Origin: Proteus myxofaciens ATCC 19692
Lineage (GTDB): Bacteria > Pseudomonadota > Gammaproteobacteria > Enterobacterales > Enterobacteriaceae
Direction: 5' to 3'
Assembly: GCF_001654855.1 (NCBI RefSeq)
Contig: NZ_LXEN01000154.1
Location: 1-64,000, forward strand
DNA: 64,000 nucleotides
Below are positions 38,520-48,658 of the stretch, one piece after another (position 1 is the stretch's first letter; every line of letters begins with the position of its first letter). The notes below the pieces were generated by a model that had not been told where the DNA came from, did no database searches, and worked only from the letters and a program-made list of their open reading frames with translations. Both the position numbers and the translations under genes were made by a program.

Positions 38520-38705
38520 TTGACATTTTTCCGTACAGTAACCAGTCAGTTATCTCGCCAGCAAACCATCACAGAAAACGCCAATCGAATATTCAGGATT
38601 ATCAATAATGATTGGGTCAATACAGCTATTCTTAGTGATACTCTTATTGAGCAATTCAAATATATATCAGGATGGGGAGCTAAGATGAAAGGAAAAGAAG
38701 TTTAA
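38520..38705 (+). CDS. Doubtful small reading frame
   Basis: A 61-codon frame with a TTG start (product containing SQLSRQQTITENANRIFRII and ending GWGAKMKGKEV). No ribosome site is clear and no family is recognised. It may be another remnant in the 37-40 kb graveyard rather than a live gene. Confidence 0.2.
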   Translation: MTFFRTVTSQLSRQQTITENANRIFRIINNDWVNTAILSDTLIEQFKYISGWGAKMKGKEV

Positions 38706-38748
38706 TTAATATCCCCTCCTAAGAGTATAGGAAGGGAGGAAGTTCATA

Positions 38749-39024
38749 TTATTTTTTTGCAATCAAATAACCTATTAAAAATCCAACTCCAGCAGAAATT
38801 GTAGCAGCTGTCAGCGGATTTTTTTTAATATGCTTATGTGCAGTGTGTGCACAATCTTGCACTGCATCTAGAGTATCGGAAGCTGCTTGCTTCCCTTGTC
38901 CATAAGCTTCTTTTGCTTTACCTTTCACTTCGTGTTCTGCATTACCTGTAACTTCACCGTATTTATTTTGAACTTTGCCTGTAACTTGCTCGGTTTTGCT
39001 TTCAGCTTTATCAAATAATCCCAT
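38749..39024 (-). CDS. DUF883/CsbD-like stress protein
   Basis: A 91-residue protein. The N-terminal half is CsbD-like, with repeated K/E-rich amphipathic segments (TGKVQNKYGEVTGN, VKGKAKEAYGQG); the C-terminal half resembles ElaB/YqjD (DUF883), ending in a glycine-containing membrane helix after KKNPLTAATI. Relatives are membrane-attached, stationary-phase proteins, some binding ribosomes. The start is at MGLFDK, with GAGG six bases ahead; an ATG 12 bases earlier overlaps that site. Monocistronic. Confidence 0.75.
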   Translation of the reverse strand: MGLFDKAESKTEQVTGKVQNKYGEVTGNAEHEVKGKAKEAYGQGKQAASDTLDAVQDCAHTAHKHIKKNPLTAATISAGVGFLIGYLIAKK

Positions 39025-39287
39025 GATATACCTCATTTAATTTGTTAAATACATTCAGGAGACTTATTCCTACTTTTGCATTTATTACGATGTTATTTAT
39101 TTTTCAAAAGTTATTCTTTTTGAAAAAATATTTAATTATATAAAAATAGCCTTACGGTGATGTTGATAACGAAAAGCCTGAATAAAGAACATCATATAAT
39201 TAATTAGTATCAGAACAATAAATGACCTATCTTAAAAAGTAAGTAAAGAAGAGGGTTATGTCAAGTTTTGACTTTTATTAATAATAA

Positions 39288-39479
39288 TTAAAATGAAGTA
39301 TACCGGATATTGTCTCTGTCACGGGTATAGCTATGATCCATTATCTCACTAGAAGGTGCATAGCGAGAATCAAAAATAATAAATGCATTATCCATCGGCA
39401 ATTTCAGTAATTCCTTGAATACCTGACTTGTGACAGGATGTATGAGGGCAGGATAGTTGCTGAAATCGTTGAACGTGAG
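39288..39479 (-). pseudogene. Gene remnant, C-terminal fragment
   Basis: The minus strand has 63 open codons without a start, ending at a stop at 39288-39290. The translation looks protein-like (for example SQVFKELLKLPMDNAFIIFD, then SSEIMDHSYTRDRDN). No family is recognised. It overlaps the plus-strand remnant over about 40 bases, so one of the two is likely truncated there. Confidence 0.4.
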
Positions 39480-39640
39480 TTAGGTAAGTTAGTCAACAAA
39501 CAAAAAATCAAATAGACCCTAGTGGCTTTTTTATAGGGTGGGATAGGTCAGAAAAATATCACATAATAACAACTAAGAAAGACGGCACTACCTACGAAGG
39601 TATGATGACCACTAAAGAGCCTCGTGTGACTAACGCATAG
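39438..39640 (+). pseudogene. Frameshifted gene remnant
   Basis: An ATG-initiated frame (MYEGRIVAEIVERELGKL) stops at 39513-39515, but the adjacent frame continues with IDPSGFFIGWDRSEKYHI and KKDGTTYEGMMTTKEPRV to a stop at 39638. A single one-base shift near 39512 would join them into about 67 residues. The pattern suggests a small gene broken by an indel. Its family is unknown; phage origin is possible from context. Confidence 0.4.
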
Positions 39641-39929
39641 TGAATATATTTTATATGCAACTACCTATGTAAAAGGTTATCAGCTTTTCTTTGTTAACAC
39701 TCATTACGCTAATACTTAATATATCTATTGTTTTGGTTTATAAGATTATGGATATCTATCAACGTTAAACACGCAAGCCGACTGTTGATTTTATGTCTAT
39801 GTTTTGTCATATTTCGGTTGTAGCATTATATATGATGGTAATAGTTATAAAGTAATAGTATTACTTTATAATATGTACATATTTAATATAAATAGATTTT
39901 TATATAACTATTTATGAAGAGGATAAAGC

Positions 39930-40625
39930 GTGAAGATAAAAGTTCTATTGTCACTTGGCCTTTTGGTACTTGCAGGTTGCGCAGATAAACACCATCAATC
40001 ACATCGAAATGAATCACCAAGATTTTTAAGTGATAATGCTATTAATAATCGGGTTGATAATGCATCTATATCAACAGCTAAATGGCAAGCAACACCGTTT
40101 GATTCTCATATACAACAGGCTTCAGCACGCTATAACGTAGATGAAACATTAATTAAAGCCATTATACAGGTTGAATCTAATTTTAGGCCTGAGGTAATTA
40201 GTAAATCGAATGCAGTTGGGTTAATGCAAATTAAAGCATCAACAGCGGGACGAGATATTTATCAATATAGAGGTCGTTCAGGTCAGCCAACAACAGCACA
40301 ATTAAAAGATCCCGCAACGAATATAGATTTAGGGACGGCTTATATTCAACTATTAAGAGAGAGGCACCTTTCAGGTATTATGGATCCTGAAACGCTATAT
40401 TATGCCACTATTCTGGCTTACGTAAATGGTGCGGGTGCGTTATTAAGAACGTTTGATAATAATAGAGATAGTGCAATTGCAAAAATAAATGCGATGAGCG
40501 CAGATGATTTTTATCGTTATGTCGAAAAAAATCATCCAGCAACTCAAGCACCACGTTACTTAGCGAAAGTTAGGGCAGTTTATCATTCAAATGATCATTT
40601 GTTTGGCAAACTAGCGTCAGATTGA
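39930..40625 (+). CDS. emtA: Membrane-bound lytic murein transglycosylase EmtA (MltE)
   Basis: A 231-residue lipoprotein transglycosylase, somewhat longer than E. coli EmtA (203). The lipobox is LAGC (Cys16). The SLT-like core has [12 protein letters not shown] (catalytic Glu), [13 protein letters not shown], the family-specific [12 protein letters not shown] (here [12 protein letters not shown]) and [10 protein letters not shown]. It cleaves glycan strands endolytically to give 1,6-anhydro ends. The start is GTG, with AAGAGG ahead. The last 31 bases overlap the end of marC on the other strand. Confidence 0.93.
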   Translation: MKIKVLLSLGLLVLAGCADKHHQSHRNESPRFLSDNAINNRVDNASISTAKWQATPFDSHIQQASARYNVDETLIKAIIQVESNFRPEVISKSNAVGLMQIKASTAGRDIYQYRGRSGQPTTAQLKDPATNIDLGTAYIQLLRERHLSGIMDPETLYYATILAYVNGAGALLRTFDNNRDSAIAKINAMSADDFYRYVEKNHPATQAPRYLAKVRAVYHSNDHLFGKLASD

Positions 40626-41311
40626 ACTTGTGCTAATAATTCAGGTAAATGTGCAATTATTTCTAACACACCATTTATCATAAACTGAATACCCATACAA
40701 ATTAATAAAAATCCCATAACACGGGCAATCGCATCAATACCACTATGGCCAAGGTATTTCATAATGCTAGTTGAACCGCGTAACGATATCCAAAGAATAA
40801 GGCTAGTAATTAAAAAGACAGCGACAGGTGCAACATTTAATACCCATGGTGCAAAATCAGAACGAGACGGAATAGATGCCGCTGTACTGATAATCATGGC
40901 AATAGTACCTGGGCCTGCTGTACTTGGCATTGCTAAAGGAACAAAAGCAATATTAGGTGTTTGTGTGTTTTTATGCGGATTATCTTCGTCAGATACTGTA
41001 TCGTCTACATTTGGCGTGTTAGGAAACAGCATGCTAAAGCCAATAAAGGCAACAATCATTCCACCTGCGATACGAAGACCAGGAATTGAAATACCAAACG
41101 TTGTCATAATGGCGCGACCAGCATAAAACGCGATGGTCATTATAATAAAAACGTAAACACAGGCCATTAATGACTGCTGGTTACGTTGTTCTTTTGTCAT
41201 ATTCCCAGAAAGACCTAGCCAAAGAGCAACCGTCGTCAATGGATTAGCTAACGGGAGTAATAAAACAAGACCAAGACCGATAACCTGAAATAGCTGGTAA
41301 ACAGAATGCAT
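40595..41311 (-). CDS. marC: MarC family inner-membrane protein
   Basis: A 238-residue membrane protein with about six segments, strongly resembling E. coli Mar[21 protein letters not shown] near the start, [19 protein letters not shown], and [20 protein letters not shown]. Despite its name MarC is not required for multidrug resistance; function is unknown. Convergent with emtA, overlapping it by 31 bases. No marRAB genes adjoin it. Confidence 0.92.
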   Translation of the reverse strand: MHSVYQLFQVIGLGLVLLLPLANPLTTVALWLGLSGNMTKEQRNQQSLMACVYVFIIMTIAFYAGRAIMTTFGISIPGLRIAGGMIVAFIGFSMLFPNTPNVDDTVSDEDNPHKNTQTPNIAFVPLAMPSTAGPGTIAMIISTAASIPSRSDFAPWVLNVAPVAVFLITSLILWISLRGSTSIMKYLGHSGIDAIARVMGFLLICMGIQFMINGVLEIIAHLPELLAQVQSDASLPNK

Positions 41312-41397
41312 ATAATTTTAAGGCTCCAATTAACAAGTATTTAAGAATAGAGATCATACCAAATTAAATATGATAAAGGTGGTTACAATATTATTTA

Positions 41398-41991
41398 TTA
41401 ATATTTTATCATTAACCATTCTAAATGTGCTTTAACAGCAGGCCAGTCATAATCAGTAATACTATATATACAAGTATCTCTTTTTTGACCATTTTTTGCT
41501 AATCTATGATTACGTAAAATACCATCAAGTTTTGCACCAAGTCGTTCAATTGCTTTACGACTTATTTGATTCAATATATGTGTACGAAATTCAACAGCAA
41601 TACAATTTAACTCTTCAAATGCGTATTTTAATAAAAGATATTTAACTTCCGTATTTATTCCAGTTCGTTGTACTTCTTTTGCATACCAGGTTGATCCTAT
41701 TTCTAATCGGGGTATTTGATTATCAATATTCATATATGTTGTTATGCCAATAACATTCCCTGTTAACTTGCAAAGAATAACGAAAGGTATCATTGTCCCT
41801 TTCTCTTGTAATAAAAGTTTATGTTCAATATCTTGCTCTAATTCAGATGCTGAAGGTACGGTGGTATACCATAGTTCATCTGGTCTATCTTTTTTTATAA
41901 GCTCGAACAATTCTGAGTAGTATTTCATGCTTAGCGGAGCTAAACGAACTTGATAGCCTTCTAGCATTACCCAATGAGTGATTTTTTTCAT
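41398..41991 (-). CDS. GNAT acetyltransferase, RimJ/RimL-like
   Basis: A 197-residue GNAT acetyltransferase. It has the RimJ/RimL layout: YQVRLAPLSMKYYSELFELI at the start, VIGITTYMNIDNQIPRLEIG (strand 4), the acetyl-CoA region near WYAKEVQRTGINTEVKYLLL, and FRTHILNQISRKAIERLGAK with the usual Asn followed by RK..IERLG. The acceptor (ribosomal protein N-terminus or small molecule) cannot be told. Monocistronic. Confidence 0.82.
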   Translation of the reverse strand: MKKITHWVMLEGYQVRLAPLSMKYYSELFELIKKDRPDELWYTTVPSASELEQDIEHKLLLQEKGTMIPFVILCKLTGNVIGITTYMNIDNQIPRLEIGSTWYAKEVQRTGINTEVKYLLLKYAFEELNCIAVEFRTHILNQISRKAIERLGAKLDGILRNHRLAKNGQKRDTCIYSITDYDWPAVKAHLEWLMIKY

Positions 41992-42281
41992 AGGTTAATC
42001 TCTGTTATGAGCCATTTGTTGTATCATTTATTGTATATAAATATTGTGTTTTACAACCTTTTTATACATAACAACGCTACGCATTACTATTTAATATCAG
42101 CTTTAGAAATAAAGTAAATTAAGAGTGTGCAGAAAAAATAAAATTAGCAATAAATGTTCAATGCTTTTCTCTCGATAGAAGATGATTATCTAACGACAGG
42201 TCATTATTACCATGACATGCTAATCTACAAAAATAGATAGGGTGTCTAAAGATAAAAGATGAAAATAAGTAGGTGGTAACA

Positions 42282-42620
42282 ATGTCAGAGATAATTGAAT
42301 GGAATGATTTTGAGCGTATAGAAATGCGAGTAGGTACAATAATTAGCGCAGAAATCAATAAAAAAGCGAATAAACCTGCGTATGTTATGGAAGTTGATTT
42401 AGGTGACTTAGGAATAAAACGTTCAAGTGCACAAATTACCGTTAATTACACTCTAGATGATCTCATTGGTCGACGTATATTATGTGTGTGCAACTTTCCC
42501 GTTAAACGTATTGCCGGCATAAAGTCAGAAGTATTAATTACAGGCGTACCTGATGAAAATGGAGATATTGTGTTAGCGGAATTTAATTTGCCTGTGCCAA
42601 ATGGCGCTCGCTTAGCTTAG
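42282..42620 (+). CDS. csaA: CsaA-type tRNA-binding protein
   Basis: A 112-residue OB-fold tRNA-binding domain protein, alone as in CsaA/YgjH. It shows FERIEMRVGTIISAE, the KKANKPAYVMEVDLG strand, SSAQITVNYT and the C-terminal PVPNGARLA. CsaA homologues form dimers, bind tRNA and have chaperone-like activity. The start is the ATG at 42282, with AGGTGG five bases before; the open frame has an earlier GTG overlapping that site. Confidence 0.88.
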   Translation: MSEIIEWNDFERIEMRVGTIISAEINKKANKPAYVMEVDLGDLGIKRSSAQITVNYTLDDLIGRRILCVCNFPVKRIAGIKSEVLITGVPDENGDIVLAEFNLPVPNGARLA

Positions 42621-42731
42621 CACAATACAATCATTTAAAATCTGCTCTTATATAGTGATAAGTTATTAAGTTTTGCTATAGTTGTCATAGTCAGTGCTTA
42701 ATCGCAGTGAATAATATGTAGGAGCATTTTT

Positions 42732-43427
42732 TTGTTATTACCTGAATTGCATTTACGATGCTATGCACAAGAAACGGTATCACATCAACACGACAATTTA
42801 TGGCAGATTATTTTTGGTCTGACAGGCTCGATGGAAGTCAATTTTAATCGGGAAGATTTTCTTATTTCTAATCAAGATTGCCTAATTATTCCTCCTACGG
42901 TTAATCATGCTTTTTCTGGGTGTATTGATAATAAAAATCTGATTTTAGAATTACCTGTTACCTCACAATGGCAACTAAGTGAAAAGGGGGGGAAATTCGC
43001 TTTATCACCAGCCGCTATCGGCTTATTAGAATGGTTACGCCAATATCCCCAATCCCCAGAAAACTATCCGACGATAACGCGTCTTTTATTAGCTCAAATG
43101 AAACAACAAAAATATTGGTATGATGAATTGGATCGTTGGCTAGATAATAAATTACATACCCCGTTAACAACAAAAGATATTGCTATTGCATTTAATACGT
43201 CAGCAAGTACTTTACAACGAAAAATAAAAGCAGAGTTTGGTTTATCTGTCATGCAATACGTGACACAAAAACGCCTTATTAAAGCTGCTGAATTACTAAA
43301 AGGAAACTGTACCAATACCATTGAGAATATTGCGCTAGCAGTAGGATATGAATCGCACTCGGCATTTAGCCAAGCATTTCGTCAATTTTTTAATAAAAGT
43401 CCTACTGAGTATCGAATCACTCAATAA
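42732..43427 (+). CDS. AraC-family transcriptional regulator with cupin domain
   Basis: A 231-residue regulator: an N-terminal cupin (about residues 1-80; SHQHDNLWQIIFGLTGSMEV) and a C-terminal double helix-turn-helix (about 130-231; TTKDIAIAFNTSASTLQRKI and IENIALAVGYESHSAFSQAF). The start is TTG with AGGAG eight bases ahead. The next gene, a YjbR protein, follows nearly at once and may be cotranscribed. The ligand and targets are unknown. Confidence 0.85.
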   Translation: MLLPELHLRCYAQETVSHQHDNLWQIIFGLTGSMEVNFNREDFLISNQDCLIIPPTVNHAFSGCIDNKNLILELPVTSQWQLSEKGGKFALSPAAIGLLEWLRQYPQSPENYPTITRLLLAQMKQQKYWYDELDRWLDNKLHTPLTTKDIAIAFNTSASTLQRKIKAEFGLSVMQYVTQKRLIKAAELLKGNCTNTIENIALAVGYESHSAFSQAFRQFFNKSPTEYRITQ

Positions 43428-43442
43428 TAGAGGATCGTGTTC

Positions 43443-43805
43443 ATGAATAGAGCCGAATTAATAGAGTATATTCAAAATAAATACACTTGTACTGCGGAAT
43501 ACTTGTGGAATAAATACCCTAATTATGTTGTTTTTCGCCATCAGTCTAATTCCAAATGGTTTGCAATTATTATGGATGTTCCATCAAGTAAATTATCTAA
43601 CGATAGTAATGATAATAAAGAGATATTAGACATTGTTGATGTAAAAGTAGCACCTGAAAATATTGGGTCATTGAGATTACAAGAGGGTTTTTATCCCGCA
43701 TATCATATGAACAAAGAACATTGGGTGTCTGTATTGCTATCTAAAAAAGTAAGTAAAAATGAAATAAAATTATTAATTGATGACAGTTACCATTTAACTA
43801 AATAA
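43443..43805 (+). CDS. MmcQ/YjbR family protein
   Basis: A 120-residue YjbR-like protein with a CyaY-like fold: LIEYIQNKYTCTAEYLWNKY, then VFRHQSNSKWFAIIMDVP, a VKVAPENIGSLRLQEGFYPA segment and the closing HWVSVLLSKKVSKNEIKLLI. Such proteins bind DNA in some cases; the function is poorly known. The start at 43443 has AGAGGA at good spacing. It follows the AraC gene by 15 bases and is probably in one unit. Confidence 0.82.
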   Translation: MNRAELIEYIQNKYTCTAEYLWNKYPNYVVFRHQSNSKWFAIIMDVPSSKLSNDSNDNKEILDIVDVKVAPENIGSLRLQEGFYPAYHMNKEHWVSVLLSKKVSKNEIKLLIDDSYHLTK

Positions 43806-44171
43806 TAAAATCTTATTGTTTTTAAAAGATTATCTTAACAATTAACGTCGATATAATCGATTGTCAAGCTCAGTAATTGATTGAAAATAGCAGTACGAGT
43901 CATTATGAATGACTAGCCAAATTAAACGTAGAAAAAAGTAATATATTGATAGTTATTTGCGCAACTTAAGGATATGTAATTTTTTCTCACTATGATAATA
44001 TCGCCAATGAGTTACAGCAGTGCACTAGGCGCTTTGTATAATGTGTGCATCTCAGTGTACATAACTTGCAGTGTAAAGTAAGTAAATGCTGTCAACGTAT
44101 TAAATTTTATAGAAAAAACAATAATACATGTGATCTTGCGTATGGGTCACCACTGTAAATAAGGATTTTAA
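43806..44171 (+). promoter_or_regulatory. thrS leader with probable translational operator
   Basis: A 366-base gap before thrS. The last part, from TTGCGTATGGGTCACCACTG (44136-44155) to the AAGGA site, resembles the E. coli thrS leader, where threonyl-tRNA synthetase binds anticodon-like arms in its own mRNA and blocks ribosome entry. The resemblance is from memory; folding would be needed to place the arms. No gene seen. Confidence 0.6.
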
Positions 44172-46100
44172 ATGCCTATTATTACTCTTCCTGACGGGAG
44201 TCAACGTCAATTCGACAATGCCGTTTCTGTAATGGATGTAGCAGCAGATATCGGCCCTGGTCTCGCAAAAGCATGTATTGCAGGCCGTGTGAATGGTGAG
44301 CTGGTAGATGCTTGTGAATTAATCGAACATGATTCAGAGCTTGCTATCATCACCGCAAAAGATGAAGAAGGCCTTGAAATCCTTCGCCATTCATGTGCTC
44401 ACTTATTAGGGCACGCGATTAAACAACTTTGGCCACAAACCAAAATGGCGATTGGCCCTGTCATCGAAAATGGTTTCTACTACGATGTAGATTTAGACCA
44501 TTCGTTAACACAGGAAGATTTAGACGCTCTAGAAAAAAGAATGCTAGAGTTGGCAAAAACAGATTATGACGTTATTAAAAAGCGCGTAAGCTGGGCTGAA
44601 GCACGTGAAACATTTGTTGCTCGTGGTGAAGACTATAAAGTTGCTATTCTTGATGAAAATATTAGCCAAGATTCACATCCTGCGCTTTATCATCACCAAG
44701 AATATGTTGATATGTGTCGTGGTCCTCACGTTCCTAATATGCGTTTCTGCCATAATCTCAAACTACAGAAACTTGCAGGTGCATATTGGCGTGGTAATAG
44801 CGACAATAAAATGTTGCAACGTATTTATGGCACAGCTTGGGCTGATAAAAAACAGTTAAAAGCGTATTTAGAACGTCTTGAAGAAGCCGCTAAACGCGAT
44901 CACCGTAAAATCGGTAAACAACTTGATTTATATCACATGCAAGAAGAAGCGCCGGGTATGGCTTTTTGGCATAATGATGGTTGGACAATTTTCCGCGAAT
45001 TAGAAACATTTGTGCGCTGTAAATTAAAAGAATATGATTACCAAGAAGTAAAAGGTCCGTTTATGATGGATCGTGTTCTTTGGGAAAAAACAGGTCACTG
45101 GGAAAATTACAAAGAGCATATGTTCACAACTTCTTCTGAAAACCGTGAATATTGCATCAAACCAATGAACTGCCCTGGTCACGTACAAATTTTCAAACAA
45201 GGACTACGTTCATACCGTGATTTACCGTTACGTATGGCTGAGTTCGGTAGTTGTCACCGTAATGAACCATCAGGTGCATTACATGGTTTAATGCGTGTTC
45301 GTGGCTTTACACAAGACGATGCTCACATCTTTTGTACAGAAGATCAGATATTAAGTGAAGTAAATGACTGCATCAAATTGATTTATGATGTATATTCTAC
45401 TTTCGGATTTGAAAAAATCGTTGTTAAGCTGTCTACTCGTCCTGAAAAGCGTATAGGCGAAGATGCTTTATGGGATGTTGCAGAAGCCGATTTAGCAAAA
45501 GCCTTAGTTGATAATAATATTGAATTTGAATATCAACCAGGCGAAGGTGCCTTTTATGGCCCTAAAATTGAATTTACACTTTATGACTGTTTAGATCGTG
45601 CATGGCAGTGTGGTACAGTACAGCTGGACTTCTCTCTTCCAGGCCGATTAGGCGCTTCTTATGTAGCTGAAAATAACGAGCGTAAAGTTCCTGTTATGAT
45701 TCACCGAGCAGTGTTAGGATCGTTAGAACGCTTTATTGGTATTCTGACTGAAGAATACGCAGGATTCTTCCCTACTTGGTTAGCACCACAACAGGTTGTC
45801 GTGATGAATATCACGGATGGACAAGCTGATTATGTACAAAAACTCGTCAAAGAATTGCAGAATGTCGGAATTCGTGCAAAAGCGGACTTGAGAAATGAGA
45901 AGATTGGCTTTAAAATTCGTGAACACACTCTACGTCGAGTTCCGTATATGCTTGTCTGTGGCGATAAAGAAGTTGAATCAGGCAAAGTAGCGGTTCGTAC
46001 TCGTCGAGGAAAAGACCTTGGCAGTATCGACGTTAACGAATTTAAAGAAAAACTTCTGCAAGAAATTAGAAGCAGAAGTCTTCATCAGTTGGAGGAATAA
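44172..46100 (+). CDS. thrS: Threonyl-tRNA synthetase
   Basis: A 642-residue class II synthetase charging tRNA-Thr. Domains in order: TGS (1-60), editing domain with [16 protein letters not shown] (about 73-88; the HxxxH pair) and the distal CRGPH, the catalytic core with motif 2 [20 protein letters not shown] and Cys/His zinc ligands in NCPGH, and the anticodon-binding domain from about 535. AAGGA precedes the ATG. infC follows after three bases. Autoregulated in E. coli through the leader. Confidence 0.97.
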   Translation: MPIITLPDGSQRQFDNAVSVMDVAADIGPGLAKACIAGRVNGELVDACELIEHDSELAIITAKDEEGLEILRHSCAHLLGHAIKQLWPQTKMAIGPVIENGFYYDVDLDHSLTQEDLDALEKRMLELAKTDYDVIKKRVSWAEARETFVARGEDYKVAILDENISQDSHPALYHHQEYVDMCRGPHVPNMRFCHNLKLQKLAGAYWRGNSDNKMLQRIYGTAWADKKQLKAYLERLEEAAKRDHRKIGKQLDLYHMQEEAPGMAFWHNDGWTIFRELETFVRCKLKEYDYQEVKGPFMMDRVLWEKTGHWENYKEHMFTTSSENREYCIKPMNCPGHVQIFKQGLRSYRDLPLRMAEFGSCHRNEPSGALHGLMRVRGFTQDDAHIFCTEDQILSEVNDCIKLIYDVYSTFGFEKIVVKLSTRPEKRIGEDALWDVAEADLAKALVDNNIEFEYQPGEGAFYGPKIEFTLYDCLDRAWQCGTVQLDFSLPGRLGASYVAENNERKVPVMIHRAVLGSLERFIGILTEEYAGFFPTWLAPQQVVVMNITDGQADYVQKLVKELQNVGIRAKADLRNEKIGFKIREHTLRRVPYMLVCGDKEVESGKVAVRTRRGKDLGSIDVNEFKEKLLQEIRSRSLHQLEE

Positions 46101-46103
46101 GGT

Positions 46104-46643
46104 ATTAAAGGCGGAAAAAGAATTCAATCAACGCGTCAGAATCGTATCAATGGTGAGATTCGCGCTCATGAAGTTCGTTTAACAGGTTTAGAAGGCGAGC
46201 AGATTGGAGTTGTTAGTCTGAAAGAGGCTCTTGAGAAAGCCGAGGAAGCAGGTGCTGATTTAGTTGAAATCAGTCCTAATGCCGAGCCGCCGGTTTGTCG
46301 TATTATGGACTACGGCAAATTCCTCTATGAGAAAAGTAAGACTCTCAAAGAACAGAAAAAGAAACAAAAAGTTATTCAGGTTAAGGAAGTTAAATTCCGT
46401 CCTGGTACAGATGAAGGCGACTATCAGGTCAAACTACGCAACCTGATTCGTTTTCTTGAAGATGGCGATAAAGCTAAAGTAACACTACGTTTTCGTGGTC
46501 GTGAAATGGCACACCAACAAATCGGTATGGAAATGCTTAACCGCATCCGTCAAGATTTGGAAGAATTGGCAACTGTCGAATCTTTCCCTAATCGGATTGA
46601 AGGTCGTCAAATGATCATGGTGTTAGCGCCTAAGAAGAAATAG
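46104..46643 (+). CDS. infC: Translation initiation factor IF-3 (AUU start)
   Basis: IF-3, 179 residues when read from the ATT at 46104, giving [20 protein letters not shown] as in E. coli. No ATG exists before codon 68, and GGAGG...AAGG lies just upstream inside the end of thrS. AUU is the celebrated start that IF-3 itself discriminates against, so the protein represses its own translation. The N-domain runs to about residue 75, a lysine-rich linker follows ([11 protein letters not shown]), then the C-domain. Three bases separate it from the thrS stop. Confidence 0.96.
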   Translation: MKGGKRIQSTRQNRINGEIRAHEVRLTGLEGEQIGVVSLKEALEKAEEAGADLVEISPNAEPPVCRIMDYGKFLYEKSKTLKEQKKKQKVIQVKEVKFRPGTDEGDYQVKLRNLIRFLEDGDKAKVTLRFRGREMAHQQIGMEMLNRIRQDLEELATVESFPNRIEGRQMIMVLAPKKK

Positions 46644-46664
46644 TCGGGCAACTCAAGTAATGGC

Positions 46665-46684
46665 GCCAGCCTTTAATGGCTGGC
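46665..46684 (+). promoter_or_regulatory. Hairpin in the infC-rpmI gap (possible L20 site region)
   Basis: A 7-bp stem GCCAGCC/GGCTGGC with a 5-base loop lies 54 bases before rpmI. In E. coli, L20 represses rpmI-rplT by binding structures in this gap. There is no T run, so this is not a terminator. Confidence 0.55.
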
Positions 46685-46737
46685 TGCTATTCGCCTAATT
46701 ATTTTATATTATTAACAATGCGAAGTGGATTATAGAA

Positions 46738-46935
46738 ATGCCAAAGATTAAAACAGTACGCGGTGCAGCTAAACGCTTTAAAAAAACTGCAGGTGGTGGG
46801 TTTAAGCGCAAGAATGCTAATCTCCGTCATATTCTGACTAAAAAATCAACTAAGCGTAAACGTCATTTACGTCCGAAATCTATGGTCTCTAAAGGGGATC
46901 TGGGTCTGGTCGTAGCTTGTTTACCATACGCTTAA
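46738..46935 (+). CDS. rpmI: 50S ribosomal protein L35
   Basis: A 65-residue basic protein with [20 protein letters not shown] and [12 protein letters not shown], the L35 signature. Part of the infC-rpmI-rplT operon; in E. coli its translation is repressed by L20 and coupled to that of rplT. Confidence 0.97.
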   Translation: MPKIKTVRGAAKRFKKTAGGGFKRKNANLRHILTKKSTKRKRHLRPKSMVSKGDLGLVVACLPYA

Positions 46936-46969
46936 GTATTATTTTTTTTAACAGAATTTTAGACATTAG

Positions 46970-47335
<366 letters not shown>

Positions 47336-47350
47336 GTTGTAAGTCAATGG

Positions 47351-47374
47351 AAGAGGGAGTTTTCTCCCTCTTTT
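47351..47374 (+). terminator. Terminator after rplT
   Basis: An 8-bp stem AAGAGGGA/TCCCTCTT is followed by T residues. It separates rplT from the pheMST unit, with some read-through expected as in E. coli. Confidence 0.85.
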
Positions 47375-47440
47375 ATTTTGTCTAAATTTGTGGCTTAATA
47401 GTATCAATTCAATAAGTTACTTCTTATAGAGACATTACTC

Positions 47441-47488
47441 ATGTTAAATATCGCTTTTTTCCGCTTCTTTTTTTACTTTAGCGCCTAA
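47441..47488 (+). CDS. pheM: phe leader peptide PheM
   Basis: A 15-codon frame reads [15 protein letters not shown], with six Phe codons, aligned with the E. coli leader [14 protein letters not shown]. Ribosome stalling at these codons when charged tRNA-Phe is scarce controls the terminator downstream and so pheST expression. Confidence 0.93.
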   Translation: [15 protein letters not shown]

Positions 47489-47535
47489 TCTAGGGGGCTT
47501 TGCGCGTAAGAAAAGAAACGAAAAGTAGCGCCTGA

Positions 47536-47558
47536 GCCTCCTCTTTGGAGGCTTTTTT
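47536..47558 (+). terminator. pheST attenuator
   Basis: The stem GCCTCC/GGAGGC with a TCTTT loop and six T residues lies between pheM and pheS: the intrinsic terminator of the attenuation system. Confidence 0.9.
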
Positions 47559-47621
47559 GTTTTCAGTTCTCTAAAATGGGCAGAAACCAAAAAGGGCAAT
47601 TTTAATCGTCATCAATGATAA

Positions 47622-48644
<1,023 letters not shown>

Positions 48645-48658
48645 GGTGGGATTATCTC

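Noticed and set aside
46305-46643. ATG-started version of infC
   Set aside because: It would remove the whole N-domain; the ATT at 46104 gives the full family-length protein with correct spacing.
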